Shown here piece after piece: positions 6,783 to 16,281 of a stretch of DNA of 64,000 nucleotides (position 1 is its first letter; the number at the start of each line of letters is the position of its first letter). The notes below the pieces were generated by a model. It searched no databases, was not told the origin of the DNA, and saw nothing but the letters and a program-made list of their open reading frames with translations. This DNA comes from Anaerolineae bacterium (GTDB taxonomy: Bacteria > Chloroflexota > Anaerolineae > Aggregatilineales > Ch27), in assembly GCA_013178165.1 (NCBI GenBank), contig JABLXG010000023.1:115457-179456 (forward strand), in the 5' to 3' direction. The position numbers were made by a program, and so were the translations under genes.

Positions 6783-8612
6783 TTACTCCTCCGCGGCCAG
6801 CAGACGTCCCTGCAAGGCGTGCAGGCGGCGGTAGAGGCCGTCACGGGCCAGCAGTTCGGCCTGCGTCCCGCGTTCCACGATGCGTCCTTCCGCCAGCACC
6901 AGGATGCGATCGGCGCGTTCCAGGCCGGCCAGCCGGTGGGTGATGATCAGCGTTGTACGGCCTGCCGCCAGCGCCCATATTGCATCCATGATCGCCGCCT
7001 CGGTGATCGCGTCCAGACTGGCGGTGGCTTCGTCCAGGATCAGCAGCGGTGCGTCCTTGAGCAGGACGCGGGCGATGGCCACCCGCTGGCGTTCCCCGCC
7101 GCTGAGGGCCAGTCCTTGCTCCCCAACCGGCGTGTCGTAGCCCTGTGGCAGGCCGGCGATGAAGTCAGCCAGTTGGGCCTTGTGGATCGCCGCGGCGATC
7201 TGCGCGTCAGTTGCCTCCGGACGGGCGATCAGCAGGTTCTCGCGCAGGGTGGTGTTGAACAGGTGGGTATGCTGGGTCACCACCCCGATCCGGGCGCGGA
7301 TGTCATCGGCGCGGCAGGTGCGTAGCTCCTGCCCGCCCAGCAGGATACGCCCGCGTTGGTAGTCCCAGAAGCGCAACAACAGGTTGACCAGCGTCGATTT
7401 GCCTGCACCGGACGGCCCGACAATGGCGACCGCCTCGCCTTCCCGGATGGTGAACGAGACCTCCTGTAACGCCGGGACGCCCGGCCCGGCATCTGTCTCC
7501 GCCGGGTAGGTGAACGACAGTTCTTCCACCACCAGGTCGTAGCGTGCCGGGGGAGGGGACGGGTCAGGCGGATCGCTGACGGCGGGCGCTACCCCCTCGA
7601 CGATCGCGATCAGCCGTTCCGCCGCGGCCAGGCTACCCTCCAGATGCTGGAAGGCCAGCGGCAGGGGGATGATGGCTTCGAAGGCCGCGACGGTCGCCAG
7701 AGCCAGCGTCGCCAGGTGGACGCCCGCCACGCGGGGGATGGCGGCGGCCAGCACGCCGATCATGGTCAGGCTGACGATCAGCACACCCAGTACGTTCCCC
7801 AGGCCGTCGATGTGGGCCAGTTGCCGCTGGCGGGCGATCAGATCGGCGCTGAGCGCTTCGATGCGCCGTTGCTCTTCCGTTTCTGCGCCACAGGCCAAAA
7901 GATCAGGCAGGCCCTGCACGCCATCGACCAGCGCCGCGCTGAGCGCCGCCCTCCCCTCTACCGCTGCCCGGCCCGGCCCATGCCCCAGGTGACGGGTCAA
8001 CAGCGGGACGCCGACGCCCAGCGCCAGCATCCCGGCCAGGGCGATCGGGGCCAGCGCAGTAGCGTAGGCGCTCAGGAAGGCGAGCAGGAACACGACCACA
8101 CACCCGGCCACCAGCGGCGGAGCCAGAACGCGCACATAGAAATCCTCCAGCGCGTCCACGTCGGCGATGATGCGACTGAGCAGGTCGCCGGAACGGTAGG
8201 CCTGCAACCGGGCGGGAGCCAGCGGCTCCAGCGCAGCGTAAAACCAGACGCGCAGGCGGGCCAGCAGACGGAATGTGGCACTATGGCTGGCCAGCCGCTC
8301 CAGGTAACGGAAGACGGCGCGGGTGATCCCGAAGAAGCGCACGCCCACCACTGCTACCTGGATCGCAGCGATCGAGGGCCGCAGCGCCGCCTGGCTGATG
8401 ATCCAGGCGGAGGTTGCCAGCAGGCCGATGCTGCTGCTGACCGTCAGGAAACCGAGCAGGGTGGAGAGCGCGATCTGCCGCCAGGCCGGGGCGGCGAAGG
8501 CCAGCAGGCGACGCAACGGCCTCACCGCGATCCGTCCATCAGGCGCCGATGGAGAGGGGATCGGGGCGGGGCTGGGCCGTTTGCGGCGGGTGGAATCGGA
8601 ATCCTCAGGCAT
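6783..8612 (-). CDS. cydC: ABC exporter CydC-like (fused permease-ATPase)
   Basis: 609 residues. Six-helix ABC exporter membrane domain (~35-320; LATSAWIISQAALRPSI and RYLERLASHSATFRLLARLRVWFY are typical of CydC) and a C-terminal ATPase with Walker A GPSGAGKST, signature LSGGERQR, Walker B LLILDEATASLD and the H-loop ITHR. CydC pairs with CydD to export glutathione/cysteine and is needed for cytochrome bd assembly. No cydD lies beside it: upstream is an aminopeptidase, downstream IS debris begins within 10 bases of the stop. So the partner is encoded elsewhere, was lost, or this half-transporter homodimerises. The first ~30 residues are low-complexity and the start is uncertain. Confidence 0.85.
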   Translation of the reverse strand: MPEDSDSTRRKRPSPAPIPSPSAPDGRIAVRPLRRLLAFAAPAWRQIALSTLLGFLTVSSSIGLLATSAWIISQAALRPSIAAIQVAVVGVRFFGITRAVFRYLERLASHSATFRLLARLRVWFYAALEPLAPARLQAYRSGDLLSRIIADVDALEDFYVRVLAPPLVAGCVVVFLLAFLSAYATALAPIALAGMLALGVGVPLLTRHLGHGPGRAAVEGRAALSAALVDGVQGLPDLLACGAETEEQRRIEALSADLIARQRQLAHIDGLGNVLGVLIVSLTMIGVLAAAIPRVAGVHLATLALATVAAFEAIIPLPLAFQHLEGSLAAAERLIAIVEGVAPAVSDPPDPSPPPARYDLVVEELSFTYPAETDAGPGVPALQEVSFTIREGEAVAIVGPSGAGKSTLVNLLLRFWDYQRGRILLGGQELRTCRADDIRARIGVVTQHTHLFNTTLRENLLIARPEATDAQIAAAIHKAQLADFIAGLPQGYDTPVGEQGLALSGGERQRVAIARVLLKDAPLLILDEATASLDAITEAAIMDAIWALAAGRTTLIITHRLAGLERADRILVLAEGRIVERGTQAELLARDGLYRRLHALQGRLLAAEE

Positions 8613-8711
8613 ACGACGGAACCGGGTCAGGCGGCGTTGGCGCAGATTGTAGCGAATTGTACGCGCTGCGGCGGCCCGCTCCAGCGGCCTCTGCCTGCCT
8701 GACCCTGCCGC

Positions 8712-9818
8712 CTAGTCGACCATGAACTGCCCGTTGCGGTAGAACAGTTCCCCGTCGACCCAGATTTCGCTATCGGTGCGCATATCGCAGATCATGTCCC
8801 AGTGGACGCTGCTGCGGTTCTTGCTGCCGGTTTCCGGGTAGCCGGTGCCGATCGCCATGTGGATCGTGCCGCCGATCTTCTCGTCAAAGAGGATGTTGCC
8901 GGTGAAGCGCTGGATGCCGAAGTTGGTGCCGATGGCGAACTCGCCCAGGTAGCGCGAACCGGCGTCAGCATCGAGCTGAGCAAAGAGCAGGTCTTCGTTC
9001 TCTTTGGCGCTGGCTTCCACCACCCGGCCATCCTCGAAGCGCAGTTCGATGCCGGAGACAGCCCGCCCACTGACGATTGACGGGTAGGAGAAGCGCACCC
9101 AGCCATTGACCGACTCTTCCACCGGGCCGGTGAAGATCTCGCCGCAGGGCATGTTGTGGTGGCCGTCGCTGTTGATGAAGGTGCGCCCAGCGATGGAGAG
9201 AGTCAGGTCAACGTTGGGGCCTTTGCAGACGACCTGCTGCTTGCCGGTCAACCAGGCTACTTTGGCTTCCTGCATGGCGCTGATCCGGCGCCACTCGCCG
9301 ATGGGGTCGGGACGGTCGCAGAAGGTTGCCCCGTAGACAAAGTCCTCATATTCCTCCAGGCTCATGTTGGCTTCCTGAGCGCTGGCTTCGTTGGGATACC
9401 AGGCTCCGACCCACTTCATCTTGCCTTCAGCAGCGCGGCGCAGGCGTGTATCCAGCCAGGGACGGCGGGCGGCCCCCCACTTCTGCATACGGGTAGCAGG
9501 AATGCCGGTCATGGCGCGGGTGTTCTGGCTGCTGCCCACGCGGATGTAGGCATCGGCCTGCTCGTAGTAGAGCGTCTGGGAGGGGTCCAGCCAGGTGAGC
9601 TGGTCGTCGCTGGCCTCGCGCAGGAAGGTGCGGGCCATGGTCTCGTCGGTCAGAAAGACGGTAGGGTTGCCGCCGGCGCGGAGCACGGCGCGGTAGACCT
9701 CGCGCAGGGCGGGCAAGGCAACCACATCGCCCAGGATGCCGACCCACTCGCCGGGCCTGATCTCCGTTGAATAGTTGACCAGCAGATCGGCAAGGCGTTG
9801 CAGGCGAATATCAGACAT
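8712..9818 (-). CDS. M29-family metalloaminopeptidase
   Basis: 368 residues, the normal length for thermophilic (AmpS/PepS/AP-T) aminopeptidases, dimeric cytosolic enzymes that remove N-terminal residues with two divalent metals. The metal-ligand segments are readable in order: MPCGEIFTGPVEESV, GEFAIGTN, GTIHMAIGTGYPETG and SSVHWDMICDMR. The N-terminal alpha/beta domain (1-110) opens with RLADLLVNYSTEIRPGEWVGI, typical for the family. ATG 9818 is preceded by a purine-rich AAGGAG. It is transcribed with the same polarity as the glycan operon upstream, 87 bases away, but has no evident functional link to it. Confidence 0.92.
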   Translation of the reverse strand: MSDIRLQRLADLLVNYSTEIRPGEWVGILGDVVALPALREVYRAVLRAGGNPTVFLTDETMARTFLREASDDQLTWLDPSQTLYYEQADAYIRVGSSQNTRAMTGIPATRMQKWGAARRPWLDTRLRRAAEGKMKWVGAWYPNEASAQEANMSLEEYEDFVYGATFCDRPDPIGEWRRISAMQEAKVAWLTGKQQVVCKGPNVDLTLSIAGRTFINSDGHHNMPCGEIFTGPVEESVNGWVRFSYPSIVSGRAVSGIELRFEDGRVVEASAKENEDLLFAQLDADAGSRYLGEFAIGTNFGIQRFTGNILFDEKIGGTIHMAIGTGYPETGSKNRSSVHWDMICDMRTDSEIWVDGELFYRNGQFMVD

Positions 9819-9904
9819 GGTAAAGGCTCCTTATCGTCAAATGAACAGCAGTCAAGCATCAGCCAAAGCAAAAAGCCCAAGACAACAGTCCCTGGCCAGC
9901 CGTT

Positions 9905-11011
9905 TCACCCGCGCAGGCGGGCTACCTCAGTCATCAGGCGAGCCATGCGTTGATCGTAGGTGTGGTGCGCGGTGACATGCGCCCGCGCGTTGGCCGCGAT
10001 CCGCGCCCGCTCCTCCGGGTGGGCCAGGTAGTAGGCCACCTTGTCGCGCAGATCGGCCTCGTCGCTGTAGGTGATGATGTTTTCCCCCGGCGTGAACCAC
10101 TCCCGCACGCCTGGCAGGTCGTCCACGATCTGCAATACGCCGATGGCTGCCAGTTCGAACAGGCGCATGTTGCCGCCGTAGTACACAAAGTCGCCGTGCG
10201 TGTTGAAGGCAATCCTGGCCGCGCTGAGGATGCGTAGCATCTGCTCCCCCAGCGCCCGCCCGCGCAGGTAAGGCCGCAGGTTTTCCGGCACGGGGTGCAC
10301 ACTCCACAGCGCCAGGTCGAAGCTGCGCAGCGCCTCCAGCCCGCGCACCCGGCGGCTGTACAGGTTGGGCGGCATGAGAGTCCCCACAAAGCCCACGTCG
10401 CAACCCCATGCCGCGCGCTCATCGGCGGTTAGCTCAAACGGGCGGTGAAAATCGGGGTCACAGGCGGTATTGGGCAGGCAGATCATCTGCCGCGCCCCCA
10501 GCTCCAGCCACTGGATGCCGTGGTAGTAATCGACTGCTGTCACCAGGTCGATCAGCGGGGCGGCAGCGCGCTCATTAGCATGGCTGAAAACGATCGGCGA
10601 GGTGCCGCAGGCCAGCACCAGGGTCGCGCCGGTTTCCGCTTTGATCTGCGCCAGCGTCGCCGGGTAGATCTCCTCGTTATCGCCGGTGATCAGGATCATC
10701 TCCGGCTGGAGGGCACGGGCGGCAGCAAGCAGCCGCCGGTTGCGCAGACGGTAATCGGGGTTGAGTTGCGGCGTACGCTGGGAGACGCCGCGCACCAGCC
10801 GGGTCTGGCTCAGCCGCCCCAGGGCGGGCATGGCGCTTTCCGTGCGGTAGAAGGCGTGGACCTCGTGCCCCAGCCGGCGCAGCGCTTTTACCCAGAAGAA
10901 CTGGGCCATGTTGGGCGGGAAGAGCGGCGGCGGCTCGCCGGGCGGGGTTGCGGCGCGGACCCTGGCCAGCTCACCGGGGTAGTGCAGCGGGGCGACGATC
11001 AGGATCTTCAT
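9905..11011 (-). CDS. CgeB-like glycosyltransferase
   Basis: 368 residues starting at ATG 11011, which overlaps the upstream stop by one base (TGATG). The GT-B-like start MKILIVAPLHYPGELARV, the middle EEIYPATLAQIKAETGATLVLACGTSPIV, and the C-terminal CgeB/Glyco_trans_1_2 segment (GNMRLFELAAIGVLQIVDDLPGVREWFTPGENIITY) indicate a sugar-nucleotide-dependent transferase; in the family the conserved E of the RLFE motif contacts the donor. Last gene of a four-gene operon that makes and attaches a modified sugar. Acceptor and sugar are unknown. Family call firm, precise function inferred. Confidence 0.82.
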   Translation of the reverse strand: MKILIVAPLHYPGELARVRAATPPGEPPPLFPPNMAQFFWVKALRRLGHEVHAFYRTESAMPALGRLSQTRLVRGVSQRTPQLNPDYRLRNRRLLAAARALQPEMILITGDNEEIYPATLAQIKAETGATLVLACGTSPIVFSHANERAAAPLIDLVTAVDYYHGIQWLELGARQMICLPNTACDPDFHRPFELTADERAAWGCDVGFVGTLMPPNLYSRRVRGLEALRSFDLALWSVHPVPENLRPYLRGRALGEQMLRILSAARIAFNTHGDFVYYGGNMRLFELAAIGVLQIVDDLPGVREWFTPGENIITYSDEADLRDKVAYYLAHPEERARIAANARAHVTAHHTYDQRMARLMTEVARLRG

Positions 11012-12057
11012 CAGCTCGCCTCGCACTTTACTGGCAGCCCTGTCCGCGCTGATTCGTAGATGGCCTCAATCAGGGCCAGCGACTTGCGCGCTTCCGTGCC
11101 GTTGGTTTCTGGTTCGCGGTCTTCCAGCACGGCTTCGATCATTTTGGCGATCACGATCTGGTGACTGGTGCCGTAGACGGACGGCGGGTCGAGTTGCTCG
11201 CGGGTGAGAATCTCGCGTTCGTGCTCCAGTTCGCCCGCCAGCTTCCAGATGGTGCGGCGGTTGAGCGCTGTGCCGCCAACCTTGATCGAGCCATGTTCGC
11301 CGAAGATCGCCACCGAGCCTTCCAGATTCTGGGGGTAGGTCAGCGTGGAGCCTTCGATCGTCGCCAGGGCGCCACTGGCAAAGCGCAGCACCGCCACGCC
11401 CACGTCCTCCGCCTCCATGCGGTGAGCCAGGGTGGCCGTGTAGGCAAACACGCTCTCCACCGGCAGGCCCATCAGCCAGGTCAGGGCATCAACATGATGG
11501 ATGGACTGGTTCATCAACGCGCCGCCGTCCATTGCCCAGGTGCCATGCCAGTCGTCATCGTAGTATTCCTGCGGGCGGTACCAGCGCACCGTGGCACTGC
11601 CCAGGTACAGGCGGCCCAGCTTGCCAGCGCGGATGGCGTGGTAAGCTTCCTGCATGGGCGGGTTGTAGCGATTCTGCAGGATGACGCACAGTTTGCGGTT
11701 GGCGGCGCGGGCAGCGGCGATCATGCGGTCGGCGTCGGCGGTGTTGAGCGCGATCGGCTTTTCCACGATGACATGCTTGCCAGCGGCCAGCGCCTCCAAC
11801 GCCATCGGGGCGTGCAGCCCGGAGGGCGTGCAGATGCTGACAATATCGATATCCGGGCGGTCCAGCAGGGCGCGATAATCCGTGTAGTGCGCCTCCGCGC
11901 CGTACTGGGTGACAAAGTGCCGGGCGCGCGATTCGATCACGTCGGCCACAGCCACCAGTGCAGCCTCCGGCAGGGCAACGATCGACGCCGCATGACGCGG
12001 CGCAACACGCCCGCAGCCGATCAGCCCGAAGCGCAGGATGTGACGATCGGTCATCAA
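11011..12057 (-). CDS. Gfo/Idh/MocA-family sugar oxidoreductase
   Basis: 348 residues. N-terminal Rossmann fold with FGLIGCGRVAPRH (GxGxxA-like), the diagnostic EKPIAL motif with catalytic lysine, and the C-terminal alpha/beta domain with GGALMNQSIHHVDALTWLMG, which supplies the catalytic histidines. Family members oxidise or reduce nucleotide sugars at C3, aldoses or inositols with NAD(P). Resemblance to WlbA-type UDP-sugar 3-dehydrogenases is suggestive given the neighbours: a 4,6-dehydratase-like protein, a nucleotidyltransferase and a glycosyltransferase. Substrate not determinable. Two adjacent start codons (ATGATG at 12057/12054) are available. Confidence 0.87.
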   Translation of the reverse strand: MMTDRHILRFGLIGCGRVAPRHAASIVALPEAALVAVADVIESRARHFVTQYGAEAHYTDYRALLDRPDIDIVSICTPSGLHAPMALEALAAGKHVIVEKPIALNTADADRMIAAARAANRKLCVILQNRYNPPMQEAYHAIRAGKLGRLYLGSATVRWYRPQEYYDDDWHGTWAMDGGALMNQSIHHVDALTWLMGLPVESVFAYTATLAHRMEAEDVGVAVLRFASGALATIEGSTLTYPQNLEGSVAIFGEHGSIKVGGTALNRRTIWKLAGELEHEREILTREQLDPPSVYGTSHQIVIAKMIEAVLEDREPETNGTEARKSLALIEAIYESARTGLPVKCEAS

Positions 12058-12122
12058 GGTATCATTCCCGGGCCACAGCGACCCCAGCGTTCTCTTCCCC
12101 GCGCATGTTGCTGCCAGCGCCC

Positions 12123-12839
12123 CTAGCCGCCGGGCAGGAACTTCTCCGGCATGCGCTCGAACTGCTCCTGAGCGCGCTGGTAATCACCGGGGTTGCCGAT
12201 GTCCAGCCAGTATTCTGTGCAGGTGTAGCCCATCACCCGTTCCCCGGCGGCCAGCAGACGGGCCACCAGCTCCGGGAAGTCCAGGTGCTCCCCGCGGATG
12301 ATGTAGCGCAGGACCGCTGGCTCATAGACATAAATGCCCATGCTGATCGGGTAGTGCTTGACCGGCTTTTCCAGGTAGCCGATCACATTCCCGGCGGAGT
12401 CCAGCTCGATCACGCCCAGGTCGATCGGGATGGCCTTGTCGTAGATGCCGATGGTCAGAGCGTTGCCATTGGCCCGGTGGAAGGCGACCATGTCTGCGTA
12501 GTTGAGCGAGGTCAGTACGTCGCCGTTCATCACCAGGAAGGTCTCCTCCAATCCCTCGACCAGGCCAAGCGACCCCGCGGTACCAAGCGGCTCGCGCTCT
12601 TTGACATAGGTCAGGTGGACACCAGGTAGACCCTCGTTAGCCGTCTGGAAATAGGCCTGGATCAACTCGGCCAGGTAGCCAACGGTCAACACGATATCGG
12701 TGAAGCCATAGTAAGCGAGCTGGCGCACAATGATATCCAGAATCGGGCGGTGGCCCAGCGGGACCAGCGGTTTGGGGAAAACAGTGGTATAGGGGGCGAG
12801 CCGGGTGCCTTTGCCCCCGGCCAGAATCACAGCCTTCAT
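12123..12839 (-). CDS. Sugar-phosphate nucleotidyltransferase
   Basis: 238 residues with the NTP_transferase signature MKAVILAGGKGTRLAPYTTVFPKPLVPLG, followed by the E-P-L-G-T-A-G sugar/base-binding loop (EREPLGTAGSL) and VMNGDV with the metal-binding aspartate. Activates a sugar-1-phosphate with an NTP. No left-handed beta-helix acyltransferase tail, so single-function, similar to RmlA/HddC/LegF-like short enzymes. Start overlaps the stop of the upstream epimerase (TGATG), indicating translational coupling. Nucleotide and sugar specificity cannot be decided. Confidence 0.9.
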   Translation of the reverse strand: MKAVILAGGKGTRLAPYTTVFPKPLVPLGHRPILDIIVRQLAYYGFTDIVLTVGYLAELIQAYFQTANEGLPGVHLTYVKEREPLGTAGSLGLVEGLEETFLVMNGDVLTSLNYADMVAFHRANGNALTIGIYDKAIPIDLGVIELDSAGNVIGYLEKPVKHYPISMGIYVYEPAVLRYIIRGEHLDFPELVARLLAAGERVMGYTCTEYWLDIGNPGDYQRAQEQFERMPEKFLPGG

Positions 12840-13828
12840 CAGATGGTATACCCCGGTTTGTAGCGATCCAGATGGCCGGCGATCCAGGCGATGGTTGCCC
12901 GCAGCCCATCCTCAAAGGGTGTGCCCGGCGTCCAGCCAAGCACCTCGCGGGCCAGCGTGCTGTCGGCCCACAGGCGGCGCACCTCGCTCCGGTCGGGGCG
13001 CAGGCGTTCCTCCTCATCGGTGATCAGGGGGACATCGCGGCCCACCAGGCGGATGATCGTGCGGGCCAGGTCGCCGATACTGATCTCAAAGCCGCTGCCG
13101 ATGTTGAACACGCCGCCGATCGCCGCGTCGTTCTCCACGGCGCAGAGGTAAGCGCCGGCGGTATCGCGCACGAAAGTGAAGTCGCGGGTGGGGCTGACCG
13201 CACCAAGCCGCACCGCGTCCGCCGTGAGCGCCTGGGTGATGATGGTGGGGATAACCGCCCGCGCTGACTGGCGCGGCCCGAAGATGTTGAACGGGCGGAT
13301 GGTCACAACGGGCAGATCAAAGGAAGCATGGAAGCTCTCCACGATTTTGTCAGCGGCGATCTTGCTGGCGGAATAGGGCGACTGCCCCTGCAGCGGGTGC
13401 TTCTCGTCGATCGGGACGTACTGCGCCGTGCCGTAGACCTCGCTGGTAGAGGTATGGACGACACGGCCTACGCCCAGGTCGCGGGCGGCGACCAGCACGT
13501 TGAGCGTGCCCAGCACATTGGTCTCGATCACCTCGCGCGGGTGGAGGTAGGAGTAGGGGATGGCGATCAGGGCGCCAAGGTGAAAGATGGCGTCCACGCC
13601 CTCGGCGGCCTGGCGGACGGCTTCCGCGTCGCGCAGGTCGCCAGCGATGATCTCCAGCGCTGCCAGCCGCTCGGCGGGCAGGTCCTGCAACATGCCGTAG
13701 CGGTTCTCGGAGTTGTAACGGATAAAACAGCGCACTTCGGCCCCGGCGTCCAGCAGCCGTTCCACCAGATGGCTGCCGACAAACCCGCCCGCGCCGGTGA
13801 CCAGGACGCGTCTGGATGCCAGGTTCAT
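12839..13828 (-). CDS. SDR-family nucleotide-sugar 4,6-dehydratase/epimerase (LegB-like)
   Basis: 329 residues. Extended short-chain dehydrogenase: NAD-binding VLVTGAGGFVGSHLVERLL, the STSEVYG segment with catalytic Ser/Thr, and YSASK with catalytic Tyr and Lys; RPFNIFGPRQSARAVIPTII closes the substrate pocket. The YGTAQYVPIDEKHPLQGQSPYSASK stretch is characteristic of LegB-type NAD-dependent 4,6-dehydratases in nonulosonate or rare-amino-sugar synthesis. First gene of the four-gene operon; none of the other legionaminate genes is seen nearby, so the exact product is open. UDP-glucose 4-epimerase is the alternative. Confidence 0.85.
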   Translation of the reverse strand: MNLASRRVLVTGAGGFVGSHLVERLLDAGAEVRCFIRYNSENRYGMLQDLPAERLAALEIIAGDLRDAEAVRQAAEGVDAIFHLGALIAIPYSYLHPREVIETNVLGTLNVLVAARDLGVGRVVHTSTSEVYGTAQYVPIDEKHPLQGQSPYSASKIAADKIVESFHASFDLPVVTIRPFNIFGPRQSARAVIPTIITQALTADAVRLGAVSPTRDFTFVRDTAGAYLCAVENDAAIGGVFNIGSGFEISIGDLARTIIRLVGRDVPLITDEEERLRPDRSEVRRLWADSTLAREVLGWTPGTPFEDGLRATIAWIAGHLDRYKPGYTI

Positions 13829-14027
13829 GAGTCGCTCCGTCTCAGGACTTCAGCAGTCCCTGATGTTAGCCGGTCGGAGGGCGATTGTCCAGTGCAGGGA
13901 ATCCTGTTGCTCTGCCGGTCAAAGGCTACAAAACGATTCTGATGGTTTGCTCTGGCAATGCAGGCCGCGCTTGTGATATGGATCAGAGCAAATCGGCTAT
14001 TTTTCACAGAAATTTGTCAGGTAAAGC

Positions 14028-14056
14028 TTGGCAATTTGCGCCGGGGTGGATACTAT
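14028..14056 (+). promoter_or_regulatory. Promoter P1 upstream of transporter operon
   Basis: TTGGCA (14028-14033), 17-base spacer, TACTAT (14051-14056). The distance to the coding start would leave a leader of about 190 bases. Confidence 0.45.
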
Positions 14057-14171
14057 ACATGTTGCTGCCACGGGGATCAGCACAACCCTGTTGCCACATC
14101 TCCCGATGCACCGGGCAGGGGGCCTGTGCCCGGTGGCCAGCCCAGAGGGTCAAAAACTGCTAAGCAAAGAC

Positions 14172-14201
14172 TTGGCAGATTTTTTGTCTTTCAATTAAAA
14201 T
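14172..14201 (+). promoter_or_regulatory. Promoter P2 of transporter operon
   Basis: TTGGCA (14172-14177), 18-base AT-rich spacer containing a T6 run, TAAAAT (14196-14201). Both hexamers match consensus at 5 of 6 positions; a transcript would start near 14208, 44 bases before the start codon. Confidence 0.6.
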
Positions 14202-14251
14202 ACCCGGTCAACGCCGGAGTATCGCACTTATGGATATAAGGAGAGCCGCAC

Positions 14252-15247
14252 TTGACCATTCTAATGGAGGTCAAGAACCTCAAAACCAAATTCCATACTC
14301 AGGAGGGGACGGTCCACGCTGTAAACGGCATCTCCTACACGCTGAATGAGGGCGAAACCCTGGGCGTTGTGGGAGAAAGCGGCTGCGGCAAGAGCGTTCA
14401 TGCGCTCTCAATCATGGGGCTGATTCCCCAGCCGCCGGGAGAGGTCAAGGCTGACGCCGTGATCTTCCGCGGGCGGGACCTGATGAAGCTGTCTTCGGAA
14501 GAAATGCGCCTGCTGCGCGGGTCGGAGATCGCCATGGTCTTCCAGGACCCGATGACATCCCTCAACCCGGTGCTGACCATCGGCTATCAGATCACTGAGG
14601 CGCTGAAGCTACACCTGGGGATGGACAATCAGCAGGCCCGCGAACGCGCAGCCGAACTGCTGGCTATGGTGGGCATCCCCAGCGCCGCCAAACGGCTGGA
14701 CGATTACCCGCACCAGTTCTCCGGCGGTATGCGCCAGCGGGCGATGATCGCCATGGCGCTTTCCTGCAACCCCCAGCTCCTGATCGCTGACGAACCGACC
14801 ACCGCCCTCGACGTGACCATTCAGGCCCAGATTCTGGATCTGGTCCGCCGTCTACGGGACAAGATCGGCATGGCCATGATCTGGATCACCCATGACCTGG
14901 GCGTGGTGGCCGGCCTGGCCGATACCGTGCAGGTGATGTACGCCGGCTATATCGTGGAGCGCGGTCCCAACCGCGAGATTTTCAAGGATACCCGCCACCC
15001 CTATACCCTCGGCCTGCTGGGGTCGCTGCCGCGCCTGGACCGCAAGGGCGGCAAGCTCTTCTCCATCGAAGGCGCCCCGCCCGATCTGCGCGTCGAGCCG
15101 AAAGGCTGCCCCTTCGCCCCGCGCTGCATCTACCGGGTGGAGAGGTGCTTGCAGGAAAATCCGTCGCTGGAACCGGCCAAGGACGCCTTCCCGGGCCATA
15201 CGGTGGCCTGCTGGGTCGATGTGCGTGAGGGAGAACCAACTCGATGA
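14252..15247 (+). CDS. dppD: Dipeptide/oligopeptide ABC transporter ATPase, DppD type
   Basis: 331 residues. A TTG start at 14252 is preferred: a TAAGGAG Shine-Dalgarno ends 8 bases before it, whereas the ATG at 14264 is 20 bases from that site. Walker [10 protein letters not shown]-loop [12 protein letters not shown], signature FSGGMRQR, Walker [14 protein letters not shown] and H-loop ITHD are all present, and the C-terminal oligo_HPY zinc-type segment ([13 protein letters not shown]...[15 protein letters not shown]) places it in the peptide/nickel importer class. Stop overlaps the next start (ATGA). Partner of the following ATPase. Confidence 0.93.
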   Translation: MTILMEVKNLKTKFHTQEGTVHAVNGISYTLNEGETLGVVGESGCGKSVHALSIMGLIPQPPGEVKADAVIFRGRDLMKLSSEEMRLLRGSEIAMVFQDPMTSLNPVLTIGYQITEALKLHLGMDNQQARERAAELLAMVGIPSAAKRLDDYPHQFSGGMRQRAMIAMALSCNPQLLIADEPTTALDVTIQAQILDLVRRLRDKIGMAMIWITHDLGVVAGLADTVQVMYAGYIVERGPNREIFKDTRHPYTLGLLGSLPRLDRKGGKLFSIEGAPPDLRVEPKGCPFAPRCIYRVERCLQENPSLEPAKDAFPGHTVACWVDVREGEPTR

Positions 15248-16281
15248 CCGCTACTGCCGCTGTAACTGCCACTAAAGGGGACGGCGCCAGCGCCGCGAAG
15301 AAGAAAGAAATCCTCGTCCGGGTTGAGGGGCTGAAGAAATACTTCCCCATCACTTCCGGCATTGTCATCCAGCGCCATGTCGGCGATGTCATGGCCGTGG
15401 ATGATATCAGCTTCCACATTTACAAAGGGGAGACGCTTGGCCTGGTAGGTGAATCCGGTTGCGGCAAGAGCACCGCGGGCCGGACCATCCTGCAGCTCTA
15501 CCGCCCGACCGCCGGGACGGTCGAGTTTGAGGGTATCAAGCTGGAGCAGCTCAAGGGCGAAGACCTGCGCAGGATGCGCCGCCGCATGCAGATGATCTTC
15601 CAGGACCCCTACGCCTCCCTCAACCCGCGCATGACCGTTGGCCGGATCATCGCTGAGCCGCTGCAGGTCCACAATGTGGGCAACAGCAACAAGGAACGCC
15701 AGGAACGGGTCGAGTACCTGATGGAGAAGGTGGGGCTGAACCCCTACTTCATCAACCGCTACCCGCACGAATTTTCCGGTGGGCAGCGGCAGCGTATTGG
15801 CATCGCCCGCGCCCTGGCGCTGGAACCGTCGTTTATCGTCTGCGACGAGCCGATCTCGGCCCTCGACGTTTCCATTCAGGCGCAGGTGGTTAACCTGCTG
15901 GAAGACCTGCAGCATGACCTGGGGTTGACCTACCTGTTCATCGCCCACGACCTGAGCATGGTGCGCCACATCTGCGACCGCGTGGCCGTGATGTACCTGG
16001 GGCGAATCGTGGAAATCGCGGAGACGGAAGAGCTGTACACCAATCCGCTGCATCCCTATACCCAGGCCCTGCTTTCCGCTGTGCCGGTGCCCGATCCAGA
16101 GGTCGAGGCTCAGCGCAAGCGGATCATTCTCAAGGGTGACGTGCCGACGCCGATCAACCCGCCCAAGGGCTGCAACTTCAACACCCGCTGCCCGGTGGCG
16201 GTCGATGTCTGCCACACCGAGGACCCCCAGCTGGTAGAGGTCCTGCCGGAGCACTGGGTAGCCTGCTACCGCGTGGGTTGA
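15244..16281 (+). CDS. dppF: Dipeptide/oligopeptide ABC transporter ATPase, DppF type
   Basis: 345 residues with an N-terminal ~20-residue low-complexity lead. Walker [11 protein letters not shown]-loop [13 protein letters not shown], signature [15 protein letters not shown], Walker [15 protein letters not shown]-terminal oligo_HPY extension ([18 protein letters not shown]...[15 protein letters not shown]) with the conserved cysteines. Forms the ATPase heterodimer with the upstream DppD; four-base overlap ensures coupled translation. Confidence 0.93.
   Translation: MTATAAVTATKGDGASAAKKKEILVRVEGLKKYFPITSGIVIQRHVGDVMAVDDISFHIYKGETLGLVGESGCGKSTAGRTILQLYRPTAGTVEFEGIKLEQLKGEDLRRMRRRMQMIFQDPYASLNPRMTVGRIIAEPLQVHNVGNSNKERQERVEYLMEKVGLNPYFINRYPHEFSGGQRQRIGIARALALEPSFIVCDEPISALDVSIQAQVVNLLEDLQHDLGLTYLFIAHDLSMVRHICDRVAVMYLGRIVEIAETEELYTNPLHPYTQALLSAVPVPDPEVEAQRKRIILKGDVPTPINPPKGCNFNTRCPVAVDVCHTEDPQLVEVLPEHWVACYRVG

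Larger units (their letters stand above)
13829..14251. other. Divergent intergenic region with promoters
   Basis: 423 bases between the glycan operon (-) and the transporter operon (+). It is less GC-rich than the genes and carries two good plus-strand promoters (listed separately). I could not identify a convincing minus-strand promoter for the glycan operon, although a TTGACC lies at 13917-13922 on the minus strand. No coding sequence is supported. Confidence 0.6.

Noticed and set aside
7644..8702. 352-codon plus-strand open frame
   Set aside because: Antisense to the intact cydC gene, Gln/Arg/Gly-rich with no domains.
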